This document shows, piece by piece, positions 52,399-60,463 of a stretch of 64,000 nucleotides of DNA. A program made the position numbers and the translations under genes. Under the pieces are notes generated by a model, which was given only the letters and a program-made list of their open reading frames with translations, searched no databases and was not told the DNA's origin. The DNA is from Sphingobium sp. C100 (lineage in GTDB: Bacteria; Pseudomonadota; Alphaproteobacteria; Sphingomonadales; Sphingomonadaceae). The DNA lies in assembly GCF_000508185.1 (NCBI RefSeq), contig NZ_AYOY01000143.1, forward strand, positions 44,597 through 108,596. The letters run 5' to 3'. The first letter of the stretch is position 1, and each line of letters starts with the position of its first letter.

Positions 52399-52646
52399 GC
52401 GTCATCGCTCCGATTGTTGGCTGGCAGCGAACCCAGCAGATGGTTGGCGCAGTCGGTGGCGACGAAGCGGGACAGTTCGGCCCGGTCGGCCAGGCGCCGG
52501 GCGAGCGGGATGATCTGCTCGCCCAGCAATATGCCTGCCAGCCCGACCAGGGCGATAATGGGTGGGGCGGGGGAACGGACGCCCAGCAGGCTGTAGACAA
52601 TGCCGGCCAACAGCCCGGCGCCCAGCGAAAGTAGATAGGGCTTCAT
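52395..52646 (-). CDS. XapX domain protein
   Basis: 83 aa small membrane protein with two hydrophobic hairpin segments. SLGAGLLAGIVYSLLGVRSPAPPIIALVGLAGILLGEQ (in parts) is the XapX domain, present from residue about 7 to 45; a short soluble tail follows. Domain function is unknown. It sits between the hydrolase and the amidohydrolase in the operon. Confidence 0.82.
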   Translation of the reverse strand: MKPYLLSLGAGLLAGIVYSLLGVRSPAPPIIALVGLAGILLGEQIIPLARRLADRAELSRFVATDCANHLLGSLPANNRSDDA

Positions 52647-52671
52647 GACGTTCGCTCCTCCCTTTCCCGGC

Positions 52672-53511
52672 TCAGCCCTGAATGAAGGCGAGGATGTCGG
52701 CGTTCAGCCTGTCGGCATTCACCGTCAGCATCCCGTGCGAATAATCCTCATAGATTTTCAGCGTGGCGTTGGGCAGCAGGTCCGCCTGCAATACCCCGGC
52801 ATTTTTATAGGGGACGATCTGGTCGTCATCGCCATGCAGGACAAGCGCCGGCACGGTGATCGCCTTCAGGTCGTCGGTCTGGTCGGTTTCCGAAAAGGCC
52901 TTGATCCCTTCATAATGGGCCAGCGCGCTGCCCATCATGCCCTGGCGCCACCAATTGTCGATCACGGCGGGCTTCACATCGGCGCCTTCGCGGTTGTAGC
53001 CGTAGAAGGGGCCGGCCGCGACGTCGCGGAAAAACTGGGCGCGATTGGCGACAAGGCCGGCGCGCAGACCGTCGAACACGTCCATCGGCAGGCCGCCCGG
53101 ATAGCGATCGGTCTTCAGCATGATCGGCGGCACCGCGCTCACCAGCACCGCCTTGGCGACGCGATCTTCAGGCAGGCCATGGCGCGCGACATAGGCCGCC
53201 ACTTCGCCACCGCCGGTCGAATGGCCGATATGGATGGCATTGTGCAGATCAAGATGCGCGGCGACCGCTGCGGCGTCGGCGGCATAATGGGCCATGTCAT
53301 GGCCGAAATCGACCTGGGCGGAGCGGCCATGGCCGCGGCGATCATGGGCGATGACGCGATAGCCCTTCGACAGGAAGAACAGCATCTGCGCGTCCCAATC
53401 ATCGGAGGAGAGCGGCCAGCCATGGTGGAACATGATCGGCTGGGCATCCTTTGCGCCCCAGTCCTTGTAAAAGATTTCGACGCCGTCCTGGGTGGTGATG
53501 AAGTGACTCAT
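52672..53511 (-). CDS. alpha/beta hydrolase, non-heme chloroperoxidase/arylesterase-like
   Basis: 279 aa. HHGWPLSSDDWDAQ, HDRRGHGRSAQV, nucleophile Ser in IGHSTGGGEVA, acid in LHGDDDQIVP and histidine in YSHGML give the full catalytic triad. The pattern is that of cofactor-free haloperoxidase/arylesterases (esterases or perhydrolases in practice). An AAGGA ribosome binding site precedes the ATG at 53511. A REP-like hairpin separates it from the isochorismatase-like gene. Confidence 0.9.
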   Translation of the reverse strand: MSHFITTQDGVEIFYKDWGAKDAQPIMFHHGWPLSSDDWDAQMLFFLSKGYRVIAHDRRGHGRSAQVDFGHDMAHYAADAAAVAAHLDLHNAIHIGHSTGGGEVAAYVARHGLPEDRVAKAVLVSAVPPIMLKTDRYPGGLPMDVFDGLRAGLVANRAQFFRDVAAGPFYGYNREGADVKPAVIDNWWRQGMMGSALAHYEGIKAFSETDQTDDLKAITVPALVLHGDDDQIVPYKNAGVLQADLLPNATLKIYEDYSHGMLTVNADRLNADILAFIQG

Positions 53512-53542
53512 GGGATTGTCCTTATTTAAGAGAGACATGCTG

Positions 53543-53578
53543 TTCCCGTCATTCCCGCCTGCGCGGGGATGACGGGAA
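53543..53578. repeat. REP-like palindromic element
   Basis: A 36-base near-perfect inverted repeat with 16-bp arms (TTCCCGTCATTCCCGC and GCGGGGATGACGGGAA, one mismatch) around the loop CTGC. Such sequences are common dispersed intergenic repeats of sphingomonads and related bacteria. It lies inside an operon and may act as an mRNA stabiliser or partial terminator. No second copy was seen in the window. Confidence 0.8.
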
Positions 53579-53591
53579 GAAAGGGGCAGGC

Positions 53592-54251
53592 TCAGTGGCC
53601 GCCTTCGGACGCGCCGAACATGGACTTGGCGTAGGTGATGCCCAGGCCATAGGCGCCGCCCCATTTGCGGGCGATGCCGGTGGTCAGGTCGTAGGTTTCG
53701 GCCCGCGCCCAGTCGCGCTGCAACTCGAGCAGATATTGCAGCGACGTGATCGGGCGGGCGCCGGCCTGGATCATGCGCTCGACGGCGCGTTCATGCGCTT
53801 CTTCGGAAATGTCGCCGCTGGCGTCGGTGATGACATAGGCCTCAAAGCCCTGTTCGATCGCGGAAAGGACGGGGCCGACGATGCAAACGCTGGTCCACAG
53901 GCCCGCGAACACCACGCGCTCCTTGCCGATTCGGTTCACTTCGTCGATGACGGCGGCGTCTTCCCAGCTATTCATGGACGTGCGGTCCAGCATCGCCTGG
54001 CCGCCAAAGGCTTCGGTGATTTCATCGAACATCGGACCGGAAAAGCTCTTTTCGGCGACGGTGGTGAGGATGGTGGGGACGTTGAACCCGGCGGCGGCAT
54101 TGGACACCAGCGCGGCGTTGTTGCGCAGCAATTCGGGCGCGATCGATTTGGTCGCGAAGGCCATTTGTGACTGGAAGTCGATCAGGACCAGCGCGTGATT
54201 GTTCGGGTCGAGCAGGGCCTTTGCGGGGGTTGGGGTAGCGGTGATGGACAT
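53592..54251 (-). CDS. isochorismatase-like cysteine hydrolase (YcaC-like)
   Basis: 219 aa. HALVLIDFQSQM carries the catalytic aspartate, and GLWTSVCIVGPV the catalytic cysteine; the lysine is expected in the NRIGKERVVFAG strand region. The fold and length fit YcaC-type hydrolases of unknown natural substrate. It is the first gene of the minus-strand operon and is divergent from the LysR gene. Confidence 0.9.
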   Translation of the reverse strand: MSITATPTPAKALLDPNNHALVLIDFQSQMAFATKSIAPELLRNNAALVSNAAAGFNVPTILTTVAEKSFSGPMFDEITEAFGGQAMLDRTSMNSWEDAAVIDEVNRIGKERVVFAGLWTSVCIVGPVLSAIEQGFEAYVITDASGDISEEAHERAVERMIQAGARPITSLQYLLELQRDWARAETYDLTTGIARKWGGAYGLGITYAKSMFGASEGGH

Positions 54252-54320
54252 GGGTGAAACTCCTTCCTGAAACTTTGATCGCCCAATTGTCTGGGCCGAG
54301 AAGAGGTTTATGCCGAAACA

Positions 54321-54343
54321 TTTATGCGAAACAGGCGCATAAA
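54321..54343. promoter_or_regulatory. probable LysR-type binding site
   Basis: A perfect 8-bp inverted repeat, TTTATGCG and CGCATAAA separated by seven bases, in the 263-bp gap between the isochorismatase-like gene and the divergent LysR gene. It contains the T-N11-A core of LysR sites. A partial copy, TTTATGCCG, lies just before it at 54307-54315. Confidence 0.62.
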
Positions 54344-54514
54344 ATCATCAAGATTGTTCGATAAAATAGAAAAGAAAACTTGCTTATTATCCCGCGACCT
54401 TGTCCGCGACTTTACCACGAAATCCCGTGCATCGTCTGCCTCTCCTTCCTTGCAACAGTTGGACCGGGGAGGTGAAGAAGCGCCATTGTCAGCCGTCTGG
54501 CTCTCTGCGATGAA

Positions 54515-55417
54515 ATGGCGATGATCGATCCCCGCGCCCTGCGGATGTTCCTGGCCGTGTGCCGCGCCAATTCCATCAGCGGCGGCGCGCGCCTGCTCAA
54601 CATCTCCCAACCCTCCGTGTCCAGCGCGATCGCGCAGCTGGAGCAGGCCGTCGGCGCCCTGTTGTTCGAACGCTCGCGGACAGGCATCAGCCTGACGGCC
54701 GAAGGCGAAATGCTGCTGCGCCGCGCGGAAACGGTCGACAGCGTGCTGCGCGAGGCGGAGGCGGAAATGCGGCTCGCCCGCAACGGCGTCACCGGACCGC
54801 TACGGGTGGGGGGAACGCCCGGCGCGCTGGTCAGCCTGCTACCGGCCGCCGTGCGACAGTTGGAGGACCGGATGGGCCGCTTTGCCCTCCATGTGGTGGA
54901 GCGGGCCGATCATGACCTCGCCACATTGCTGCGCACTGGCGAAATCGAACTGGCCTTCGTGACCACGGGGATCGAGGCGCCGCCGGATGATCTGGAGGAA
55001 ATCACCTTTTCGCAAGACCCGTTCGCGCTGATCGTCGGTCGTCGCAACGATCATCTGCCGGCCGAACTCTCGCTGAGCGACATGAGCGCCATGCGCTGGG
55101 TGCTGCCGGAAGCGCGGGGCGCGTTCCGCCGACAGATCGACGCGCTGTTCATGGCGGCGGGCGTGCCCGTGCCGCAGGATGCGATACGGTGCGATTCGCT
55201 TCTGACTACAAAGGCGATCGTGCGCGGCAGCAGCCGGGTGACGATCCTGCCGATGCAGGTCGCGTCAGCCGAATTGTCGATCGGTGTGCTGCGGGCGATC
55301 AACATCAAGGAATCCACTTTCCCCCGCAGCATCGGCATTCGCCGCATGGCTGGCGGTCGCTTGTCTCGCCTGGGTGAAGCGTTGCTGGATATGTTGATCC
55401 ATAGTTCCAGCCTATGA
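54515..55417 (+). CDS. LysR family transcriptional regulator
   Basis: 300 aa. The N-terminal winged HTH (RALRMFLAVCRANSISGGARLLNISQPSVSSAIAQLE, in parts; LFERSRTGISLTAEGE) is followed by an effector domain beginning LRVGGTPGALVSLLPA. It is divergent from a seven-gene operon and upstream of the aromatic operon, and a candidate half-site GCGCATAA occurs before both. It probably controls both in response to their substrate. An ATG at 54521 is an alternative start. Confidence 0.92.
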   Translation: MAMIDPRALRMFLAVCRANSISGGARLLNISQPSVSSAIAQLEQAVGALLFERSRTGISLTAEGEMLLRRAETVDSVLREAEAEMRLARNGVTGPLRVGGTPGALVSLLPAAVRQLEDRMGRFALHVVERADHDLATLLRTGEIELAFVTTGIEAPPDDLEEITFSQDPFALIVGRRNDHLPAELSLSDMSAMRWVLPEARGAFRRQIDALFMAAGVPVPQDAIRCDSLLTTKAIVRGSSRVTILPMQVASAELSIGVLRAINIKESTFPRSIGIRRMAGGRLSRLGEALLDMLIHSSSL

Positions 55418-55443
55418 TGTTCTCAAAAATCATTATTTTTCTT

Positions 55444-55465
55444 TAGTGCCAATACGGCGCATAAG
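55444..55465. promoter_or_regulatory. possible second LysR site (aromatic operon)
   Basis: TTAGTGCC, five bases, GGCGCATAA: an imperfect inverted repeat sharing the half-site GCGCATAA with the site at 54321. It lies 35 bp upstream of the GTG start of the amidohydrolase gene. Confidence 0.4.
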
Positions 55466-55499
55466 CTGTTCCACAAGAATTTTCGGGGAGAGACGGGCC

Positions 55500-56735
55500 G
55501 TGCGGCAATTGATCCGTAACATCATGATCTTCGACGGAACGGGCGGCGCGTCGGTCTCGGGTGCGGTCCTTGTCGAAGGCGACCATATCGCTGCGGTCCT
55601 GCATGATGACGCCGCCATTGATGCTGTCGACGCCGACATCGTGATCGACGGTCAGGGCGGCACTGTGATGCCCGGCATGGTCGATGCGCATACCCATCTG
55701 ACATGGGGCAGCTCGGTCGAGAAAATCTATCATCAATTCATCCTCCCGCCCGACGAGTTGAAGGTCGCCGCCTGGCGTAACGCCCGCGTTCTGCTCGACC
55801 ATGGTTTCACCAGCCTCTATTCGGCCGGCGCGCTGGGCGATCAGATCGAACCGGAGCTGGCTCGCGCCATCGATGCCGGCGAAACGCCCGGCCCCCGCCT
55901 TGTCCCATCAACGCTGGAACGCAGCCCCGAAGGCGAGGAAGGCGTTGAAACCGGAGACGTGTTCAACGGTCGCGGCCCTGACGCGATGCGCGCCTTCGTC
56001 GCCTATTGCGCGGCGGAAGGGGTGAAGTCCCTCAAACTGGTCATCTCGGGCGAGGACGCCTTGAAGCCTGGTTCGTCGGGCGACATTCTCTACACCGACG
56101 ATGAAATGGCGGCGGCCGGCGAGGCGGCGAGGGACGCCGGCCTCTGGATCGCCACCCATGCCTATTCGCCGCGCGCGATCCAGCTGGCGCTCGAAGCCGG
56201 CGCCCGCATCCTCTATCATTGCTCCTTCGCCGACGACGCTGCGATCGACGCGATGGTCGCAAAGAAGGACGAGATTTTCTACGCGCCTGGTCCTGGGGTA
56301 TCGGTCGCCGCCCTGGAAGCGTCTCCGCCCCCCCATATCGACATGTCGTCGATGAAAGCGAGCGCGGCGGAGCGACTGGAGCTGGAGAAACGGCTAGTGC
56401 CCCGGCTCAAGGCGAGGGGCGTGCGCATCCTGCCCGGTGGCGACTATGGCTTCCCCTTCAATCCCAATGGCCGCAACGCGCGTGATCTGGAGCATTTCGT
56501 AACCTATTACGGCTTCACTCCGGCTGAAGCGCTGAGCGCCGCCACGATGTTGGGCGGCCAGTTGATGGGTCTGGATGTGGGCCAGGTGAAGCCGGGTTAT
56601 CTTGCCGATCTTCTGCTGATCGACGGTGATCCCACGCAGGACGTCCGCATCATGCAGGACGCCAGTGCCATCAAGATGATCATGCTGGGCGGCCGAATGC
56701 ATAAATCGCCGCTGGCCCAGCCCGTGACCGCCTGA
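55500..56735 (+). CDS. amidohydrolase family protein
   Basis: 411 aa amidohydrolase. Metal-binding DAHTHLTWG, then WIATHAYS and LYHCSFADD histidines and a late GGDYGFPF segment with aspartate; the C-terminal strand NAR..YYGFTPAEALSAAT and DLLLIDGDP are typical of imidazolonepropionase/dihydroorotase-like enzymes. GGGGAGAG lies eight bases before the GTG start. First gene of the plus-strand aromatic operon, so it may release the aromatic compound from an amide or lactone. No signal peptide, unlike the other amidohydrolase of this region. Confidence 0.83.
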   Translation: MRQLIRNIMIFDGTGGASVSGAVLVEGDHIAAVLHDDAAIDAVDADIVIDGQGGTVMPGMVDAHTHLTWGSSVEKIYHQFILPPDELKVAAWRNARVLLDHGFTSLYSAGALGDQIEPELARAIDAGETPGPRLVPSTLERSPEGEEGVETGDVFNGRGPDAMRAFVAYCAAEGVKSLKLVISGEDALKPGSSGDILYTDDEMAAAGEAARDAGLWIATHAYSPRAIQLALEAGARILYHCSFADDAAIDAMVAKKDEIFYAPGPGVSVAALEASPPPHIDMSSMKASAAERLELEKRLVPRLKARGVRILPGGDYGFPFNPNGRNARDLEHFVTYYGFTPAEALSAATMLGGQLMGLDVGQVKPGYLADLLLIDGDPTQDVRIMQDASAIKMIMLGGRMHKSPLAQPVTA

Positions 56736-56751
56736 CCGGAAAGACGCTTTC

Positions 56752-58251
56752 ATGTTTGACGTTGCGATCATCGGCTGCGGGCCGGTGGGGGCCTTTGCGG
56801 CCAATCTCCTTGGAAAATCCGGCCTGTCGGTCCTGGTGATCGAGCAGGAAGCGAACCCCTATCCGCTGCCCCGCGCGGTGCATCTCGATCATGAAATGAT
56901 GCGGCTTTTCCAATCGGCCGGGGTCATCGATAAGGTCGCGTCCGACATGCGCGATACCGAAGGGCATCTGCATGTCGGGGCGGATCATGGCGTCATCCGC
57001 TACATGGGCACTGTGGGTCGTCCGCGTCCCTATAGCTGGTCGAACGACTATTTCTTCTACCAGCCCGAACTGGAGGATCATCTCCGTGACGCGCTGGCCG
57101 CCTATCCCAATGTTACTGTCCAACTCGGTGTCGCGTTTACAGGGCTGGATCAGGACGGCGAGGGCGTCACCCTGCGCCTGTCAGGGGATCGCGTCGAGCA
57201 GGCGCGCTATGTCATCGCCTGCGACGGCGCCCGCAGCGCGGTGCGCAAGGCGCTTGGTATCAGGCTGGATGATCTCGATTTCGAGGAGCCCTGGCTTGTG
57301 GTCGATGCCGAGGTCGATGGCCCCGTGCGCTTCCCCGACCTTTGGGGTGTGCCACAGGATGCCGACCTGCAAAAATTGTCGGTGATGATGTGCGATCCCA
57401 AGCGCCCGGCGACGATCGTGCCGGGACGCGGCAATCATCGTCGCTGGGAATTCATGCTGCTGCCGGGCGAAGACGACCAGGCGATGATGGAGCCGGAGGC
57501 AGTCGCCGCCCTTGTCGAACCCTATCTCTCCGGGGTTCCGCATCAGGTGGTGCGCGCGGCGACCTATCGCTTTCATGGTCTGATCGCCGAGCGGTGGCGG
57601 CAGGGCGGCGTCTTTCTGGCCGGCGACGCCGCGCACCAGACGCCGCCCTTTTTTGGCCAGGGCATGTGTCACGGTATGCGCGACGCCGCCAACCTCGCCT
57701 GGAAACTTGAGCTGGTGCTCAAGGGTCGCGCGCCCGACGCGCTGCTCGACAGCTATCAACCCGAACGTGATCCCCATGTCCGTGCTGTCATTTCGGCGGC
57801 CGTCGGAGCGGGCCGCTATATCTGTATGCTCGATCCTGAAGCCGCCGCCGAGCGTGACGCGCAGATGCGCGACGCTGCAAAGGACGCACAGCATGGCACC
57901 GCCGCCGACCTGATACCGGCAATCGCCGTCGGCATCATCGCCGCCGGAACGCCGGGGGCGGGCGAACGCTTCATCCAGCCGCGGGTCGGTGAACGCCTGC
58001 TCGACGACATAACGGGCAGCGGCTGGCGCCTCTTCACCGGAACTTCGATGGATGGGGGCGATGTGACCGTCATCGATCTCGCCCAACTCGACGATCAGGG
58101 CGCAATCGCGGTCTGGCTCGCCGATCGCGACGCCGACGCGGTCCTCGTCCGACCCGACCATTATGTCTTCGGCACCGGCAAGCCTGCCGACCTCATCGCC
58201 CGCAGGAATGCCCTGATCGCCGGCCCCGTTCATCAGGAGATCGCCGCATGA
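56752..58251 (+). CDS. FAD-dependent aromatic hydroxylase, MhpA-like
   Basis: 499 aa group A flavoprotein monooxygenase. GCGPVGAFAANLLGKSG binds the FAD ADP part, CDGARSAVRKALGI is the DG motif, and GDAAHQTPPFFGQGMCHGMRDAANLAWKL the GD motif; the C-terminal thioredoxin-like domain is present. It resembles 3-(3-hydroxyphenyl)propanoate hydroxylase MhpA and resorcinol hydroxylases. It should ortho-hydroxylate a phenol with NAD(P)H and O2, preparing a catechol for the ring-cleavage enzyme two genes downstream. The start is 16 bp after the amidohydrolase. Confidence 0.88.
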   Translation: MFDVAIIGCGPVGAFAANLLGKSGLSVLVIEQEANPYPLPRAVHLDHEMMRLFQSAGVIDKVASDMRDTEGHLHVGADHGVIRYMGTVGRPRPYSWSNDYFFYQPELEDHLRDALAAYPNVTVQLGVAFTGLDQDGEGVTLRLSGDRVEQARYVIACDGARSAVRKALGIRLDDLDFEEPWLVVDAEVDGPVRFPDLWGVPQDADLQKLSVMMCDPKRPATIVPGRGNHRRWEFMLLPGEDDQAMMEPEAVAALVEPYLSGVPHQVVRAATYRFHGLIAERWRQGGVFLAGDAAHQTPPFFGQGMCHGMRDAANLAWKLELVLKGRAPDALLDSYQPERDPHVRAVISAAVGAGRYICMLDPEAAAERDAQMRDAAKDAQHGTAADLIPAIAVGIIAAGTPGAGERFIQPRVGERLLDDITGSGWRLFTGTSMDGGDVTVIDLAQLDDQGAIAVWLADRDADAVLVRPDHYVFGTGKPADLIARRNALIAGPVHQEIAA

Positions 58252-58679
58252 GCCTCACCCTTGCCCAGGCCCGCGTCATCATCGACACCGCGTTGGCCAA
58301 AGGCCGCGCCGACGCCGCGCAGCCGCTCGCCGTGGTGGTGCTCGACGCCGGCGCCCATCCCGTCGCCTGCGTGCGCGAAGATGGCGCCAGCCTGTTCCGT
58401 TTCGACATTGCCAAGGCCAAAGCCTCTGGCGCGCTGGGGATGGGGGCGGACACACGGGTCATCGCCGGGCGTGCCGCCTCCAACCCTGTCTTCTTCCAAA
58501 GCGTGGTGGCCGTCACCGGCGGCCAACTCGCTCTGTCCCCCGGCGGCGTCCTGATCCGCGAAATGGAAGGCGCGGTGATCGGCGCCGTCGGGATCAGCGG
58601 CGACACAGGTGATTGCGACGAAGCCTGCGCCATTGCCGGCATCCTCGCCGCCGGACTTTCCCATGGAGACGTGACATGA
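58248..58679 (+). CDS. GlcG/HbpS family protein
   Basis: 143 aa cytoplasmic protein of the HbpS/GlcG/PduO-C fold: LTLAQARVIIDTALAKG, PLAVVVLDAGAHPVACVREDGAS and GVLIREMEGAVIGAVGISGDTGDCDEACA. Members bind heme or corrinoids or have unknown roles, and small members occur regularly in aromatic catabolism operons. It overlaps the hydroxylase and the dioxygenase genes by four bases each (ATGA), so it is firmly part of the operon. Its function here is unknown. Confidence 0.86.
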   Translation: MSLTLAQARVIIDTALAKGRADAAQPLAVVVLDAGAHPVACVREDGASLFRFDIAKAKASGALGMGADTRVIAGRAASNPVFFQSVVAVTGGQLALSPGGVLIREMEGAVIGAVGISGDTGDCDEACAIAGILAAGLSHGDVT

Positions 58680-59596
58680 AACTGCGCAGCATCGAACTGG
58701 CGCTGCCGGGCGCGGCCCAGGCCGCCGCCTTCCTGACCGACATCTGGGGCATGGCCCCGGCGGCGGTGGAGGACAATATCCATTATCTGCGCGGATCGGG
58801 AAGCTTTCCCTATCTCGTGGCGCTCGAGGAATCTGCCGATTCCTATGTGCGTTCGACCACCTTTACCTGCTCGGCCGAACGGCTTGAACAGCTCAAGCGC
58901 AGCGTCACCGAGGCGGGTTTGCCCGCCACGCCGACCATCTCCAAGGATCCGGGCGGCGGCCAGGGCATCATCGTCGAACTGGCCGAGGGTGAGCTGCTGC
59001 GCTTTTTGGTCGATGCCGCGGAAGTGGAACCGATCGAGGGCGTGGACCTGCCGGTCAAGCTGACCCATGTGGTCTTCAACAGCGCTGACGCCGAAGCAAC
59101 CGGCGACCTGGTCGAAAAGGCGCTGGGCTTTCGCGTGTCGGACCGGACCAAGGGCATGGTCTTCGTGCGCTGCAACGACTCCCACCACAGCACCGCTTTT
59201 GCGCGCGCAGGTTTTGCCAGCCTCAACCATATCGCTTTTGAAATGGCGGACATGGATGCGGTGATGCGTGGCATCGGCCGCCTGCGCGATCAGGATATGG
59301 CGCCGGCCTGGGGGCCGGGCCGCCATGGGCCCGGCGCCAATGTCTTCGCCTATTTCGTTGCACCCTTCGGTCCGGTGATCGAATTTTCGACCGCCGTGAA
59401 CAAGGTGCCCGAGGATTATCGGCCCGGCGCGCCGGAAGACTGGACCTGGCCCGAAGGCCGGATCGACCAGTGGGGCATGTCCGACAAGGATTTTGCCGGC
59501 CTGCGCGCCGCTGAAGAAAAATTCCGCCATCGCCGCGACTGGGAAGCCCAATCCCTGGGTCAGTCGCTCGACGTCCTGACAGAGGAAAATCACTAA
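58676..59596 (+). CDS. VOC family protein, probable type I extradiol ring-cleavage dioxygenase
   Basis: 306 aa with two VOC modules, as in catechol 2,3-dioxygenases. The C-terminal module has the three expected metal ligands: histidine in KLTHVVFNS, histidine in SLNHIAFEM and glutamate in PVIEFSTAV. It should bind Fe(II) and open a catechol produced by the MhpA-like hydroxylase. The start is fixed by the ATGA overlap with the HbpS-like gene. A tail of about 60 residues after the second module (PEDYRPGAPEDWTWPEG) is usual in this subgroup. Confidence 0.85.
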   Translation: MKLRSIELALPGAAQAAAFLTDIWGMAPAAVEDNIHYLRGSGSFPYLVALEESADSYVRSTTFTCSAERLEQLKRSVTEAGLPATPTISKDPGGGQGIIVELAEGELLRFLVDAAEVEPIEGVDLPVKLTHVVFNSADAEATGDLVEKALGFRVSDRTKGMVFVRCNDSHHSTAFARAGFASLNHIAFEMADMDAVMRGIGRLRDQDMAPAWGPGRHGPGANVFAYFVAPFGPVIEFSTAVNKVPEDYRPGAPEDWTWPEGRIDQWGMSDKDFAGLRAAEEKFRHRRDWEAQSLGQSLDVLTEENH

Positions 59597-60426
59597 TGCG
59601 CTATGTCAGCTTCCGTCGCCCCGACGGCACGCCCAGCTTTGGCCGCCTTGATGGCGAGATGATCGTCGAACTGGCCACCGACACGACACCCAGCCTGAAG
59701 GCGGCCCTGACCGACGGCAGCCTCGCGACCCTGGCCGATGGCGCGTCCTTTGCGACCGTCGATGTCGTATTGCTGCCGGTGATCCCCGACCCCGCCAAGA
59801 TATTGTGCGTCGGCCTCAACTATGCCGAGCATGTCAAGGAGACCGGGCGCGAGCAAAAGGCGCATCCCGCCATTTTCGTGCGCTATGCCGACAGCCTGAT
59901 CGCCGATGGGCAGCCGATGGTGAAGCCCGGCGTGACGACGCGCTTTGACTATGAGGGCGAACTGGCGCTGGTGATCGGCAAGCCTTGCCACAAGGTCGCC
60001 GCCGCCGACGCCTGGGGCCATGTCGCGGGCTATGCCGCCTTCAACGACGGCAGCGCGCGCGATTGGCAGCGGCATAATATCCAGTTCACGCCGGGCAAGA
60101 CCTTCCCCGGCACGGGCGGCTTCGGCCCGGCGCTCGTCACGCCGGACGAGATTGAGAACCTCTCCGCCCTGCGCGTGCAGACCCGCCTCAACGGGCAACT
60201 GGTGCAGGATCAGCCGGTCAGCGACATGATCTGGGATATTCCCGCGGTCATCGAATATGTCAGCGCCTTCACCCCGCTTGCTCCCGGCGACGTGATCGCC
60301 ACCGGCACGCCCGGCGGCGTCGGCGATAAGCGCACGCCGCCGCTCTATATGAATGCGGGCGATAAGGTCGAAATTACCATCGGCGTCATTGGCACGCTCA
60401 CCAATCGCATCATCGACGAACAATAA
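59596..60426 (+). CDS. fumarylacetoacetate hydrolase family protein
   Basis: 276 aa FAH-family enzyme. ILCVGLNYAEHVKETG, the metal-binding FDYEGELALVIG, GYAAFNDGSARDWQ and the C-terminal PGDVIATGTPGGVG are all present. Relatives hydrolyse or decarboxylate ring-cleavage products (acylpyruvase, 2-hydroxyhepta-2,4-diene-1,7-dioate type). It begins in a TAATG overlap with the dioxygenase stop, as expected for the enzyme that takes the cleavage product. Confidence 0.9.
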   Translation: MRYVSFRRPDGTPSFGRLDGEMIVELATDTTPSLKAALTDGSLATLADGASFATVDVVLLPVIPDPAKILCVGLNYAEHVKETGREQKAHPAIFVRYADSLIADGQPMVKPGVTTRFDYEGELALVIGKPCHKVAAADAWGHVAGYAAFNDGSARDWQRHNIQFTPGKTFPGTGGFGPALVTPDEIENLSALRVQTRLNGQLVQDQPVSDMIWDIPAVIEYVSAFTPLAPGDVIATGTPGGVGDKRTPPLYMNAGDKVEITIGVIGTLTNRIIDEQ

Positions 60427-60463
60427 CCCGAGCAACCCAAATATAAGAAGGGGAGGAGTAACC

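Noticed and set aside
50557..52596. A 679-codon open frame on the plus strand opposite the amidohydrolase gene
   Set aside because: It mirrors the real gene in a G+C-rich codon register, has no recognisable domain and no ribosome binding site; the minus-strand frame has clear amidohydrolase motifs.
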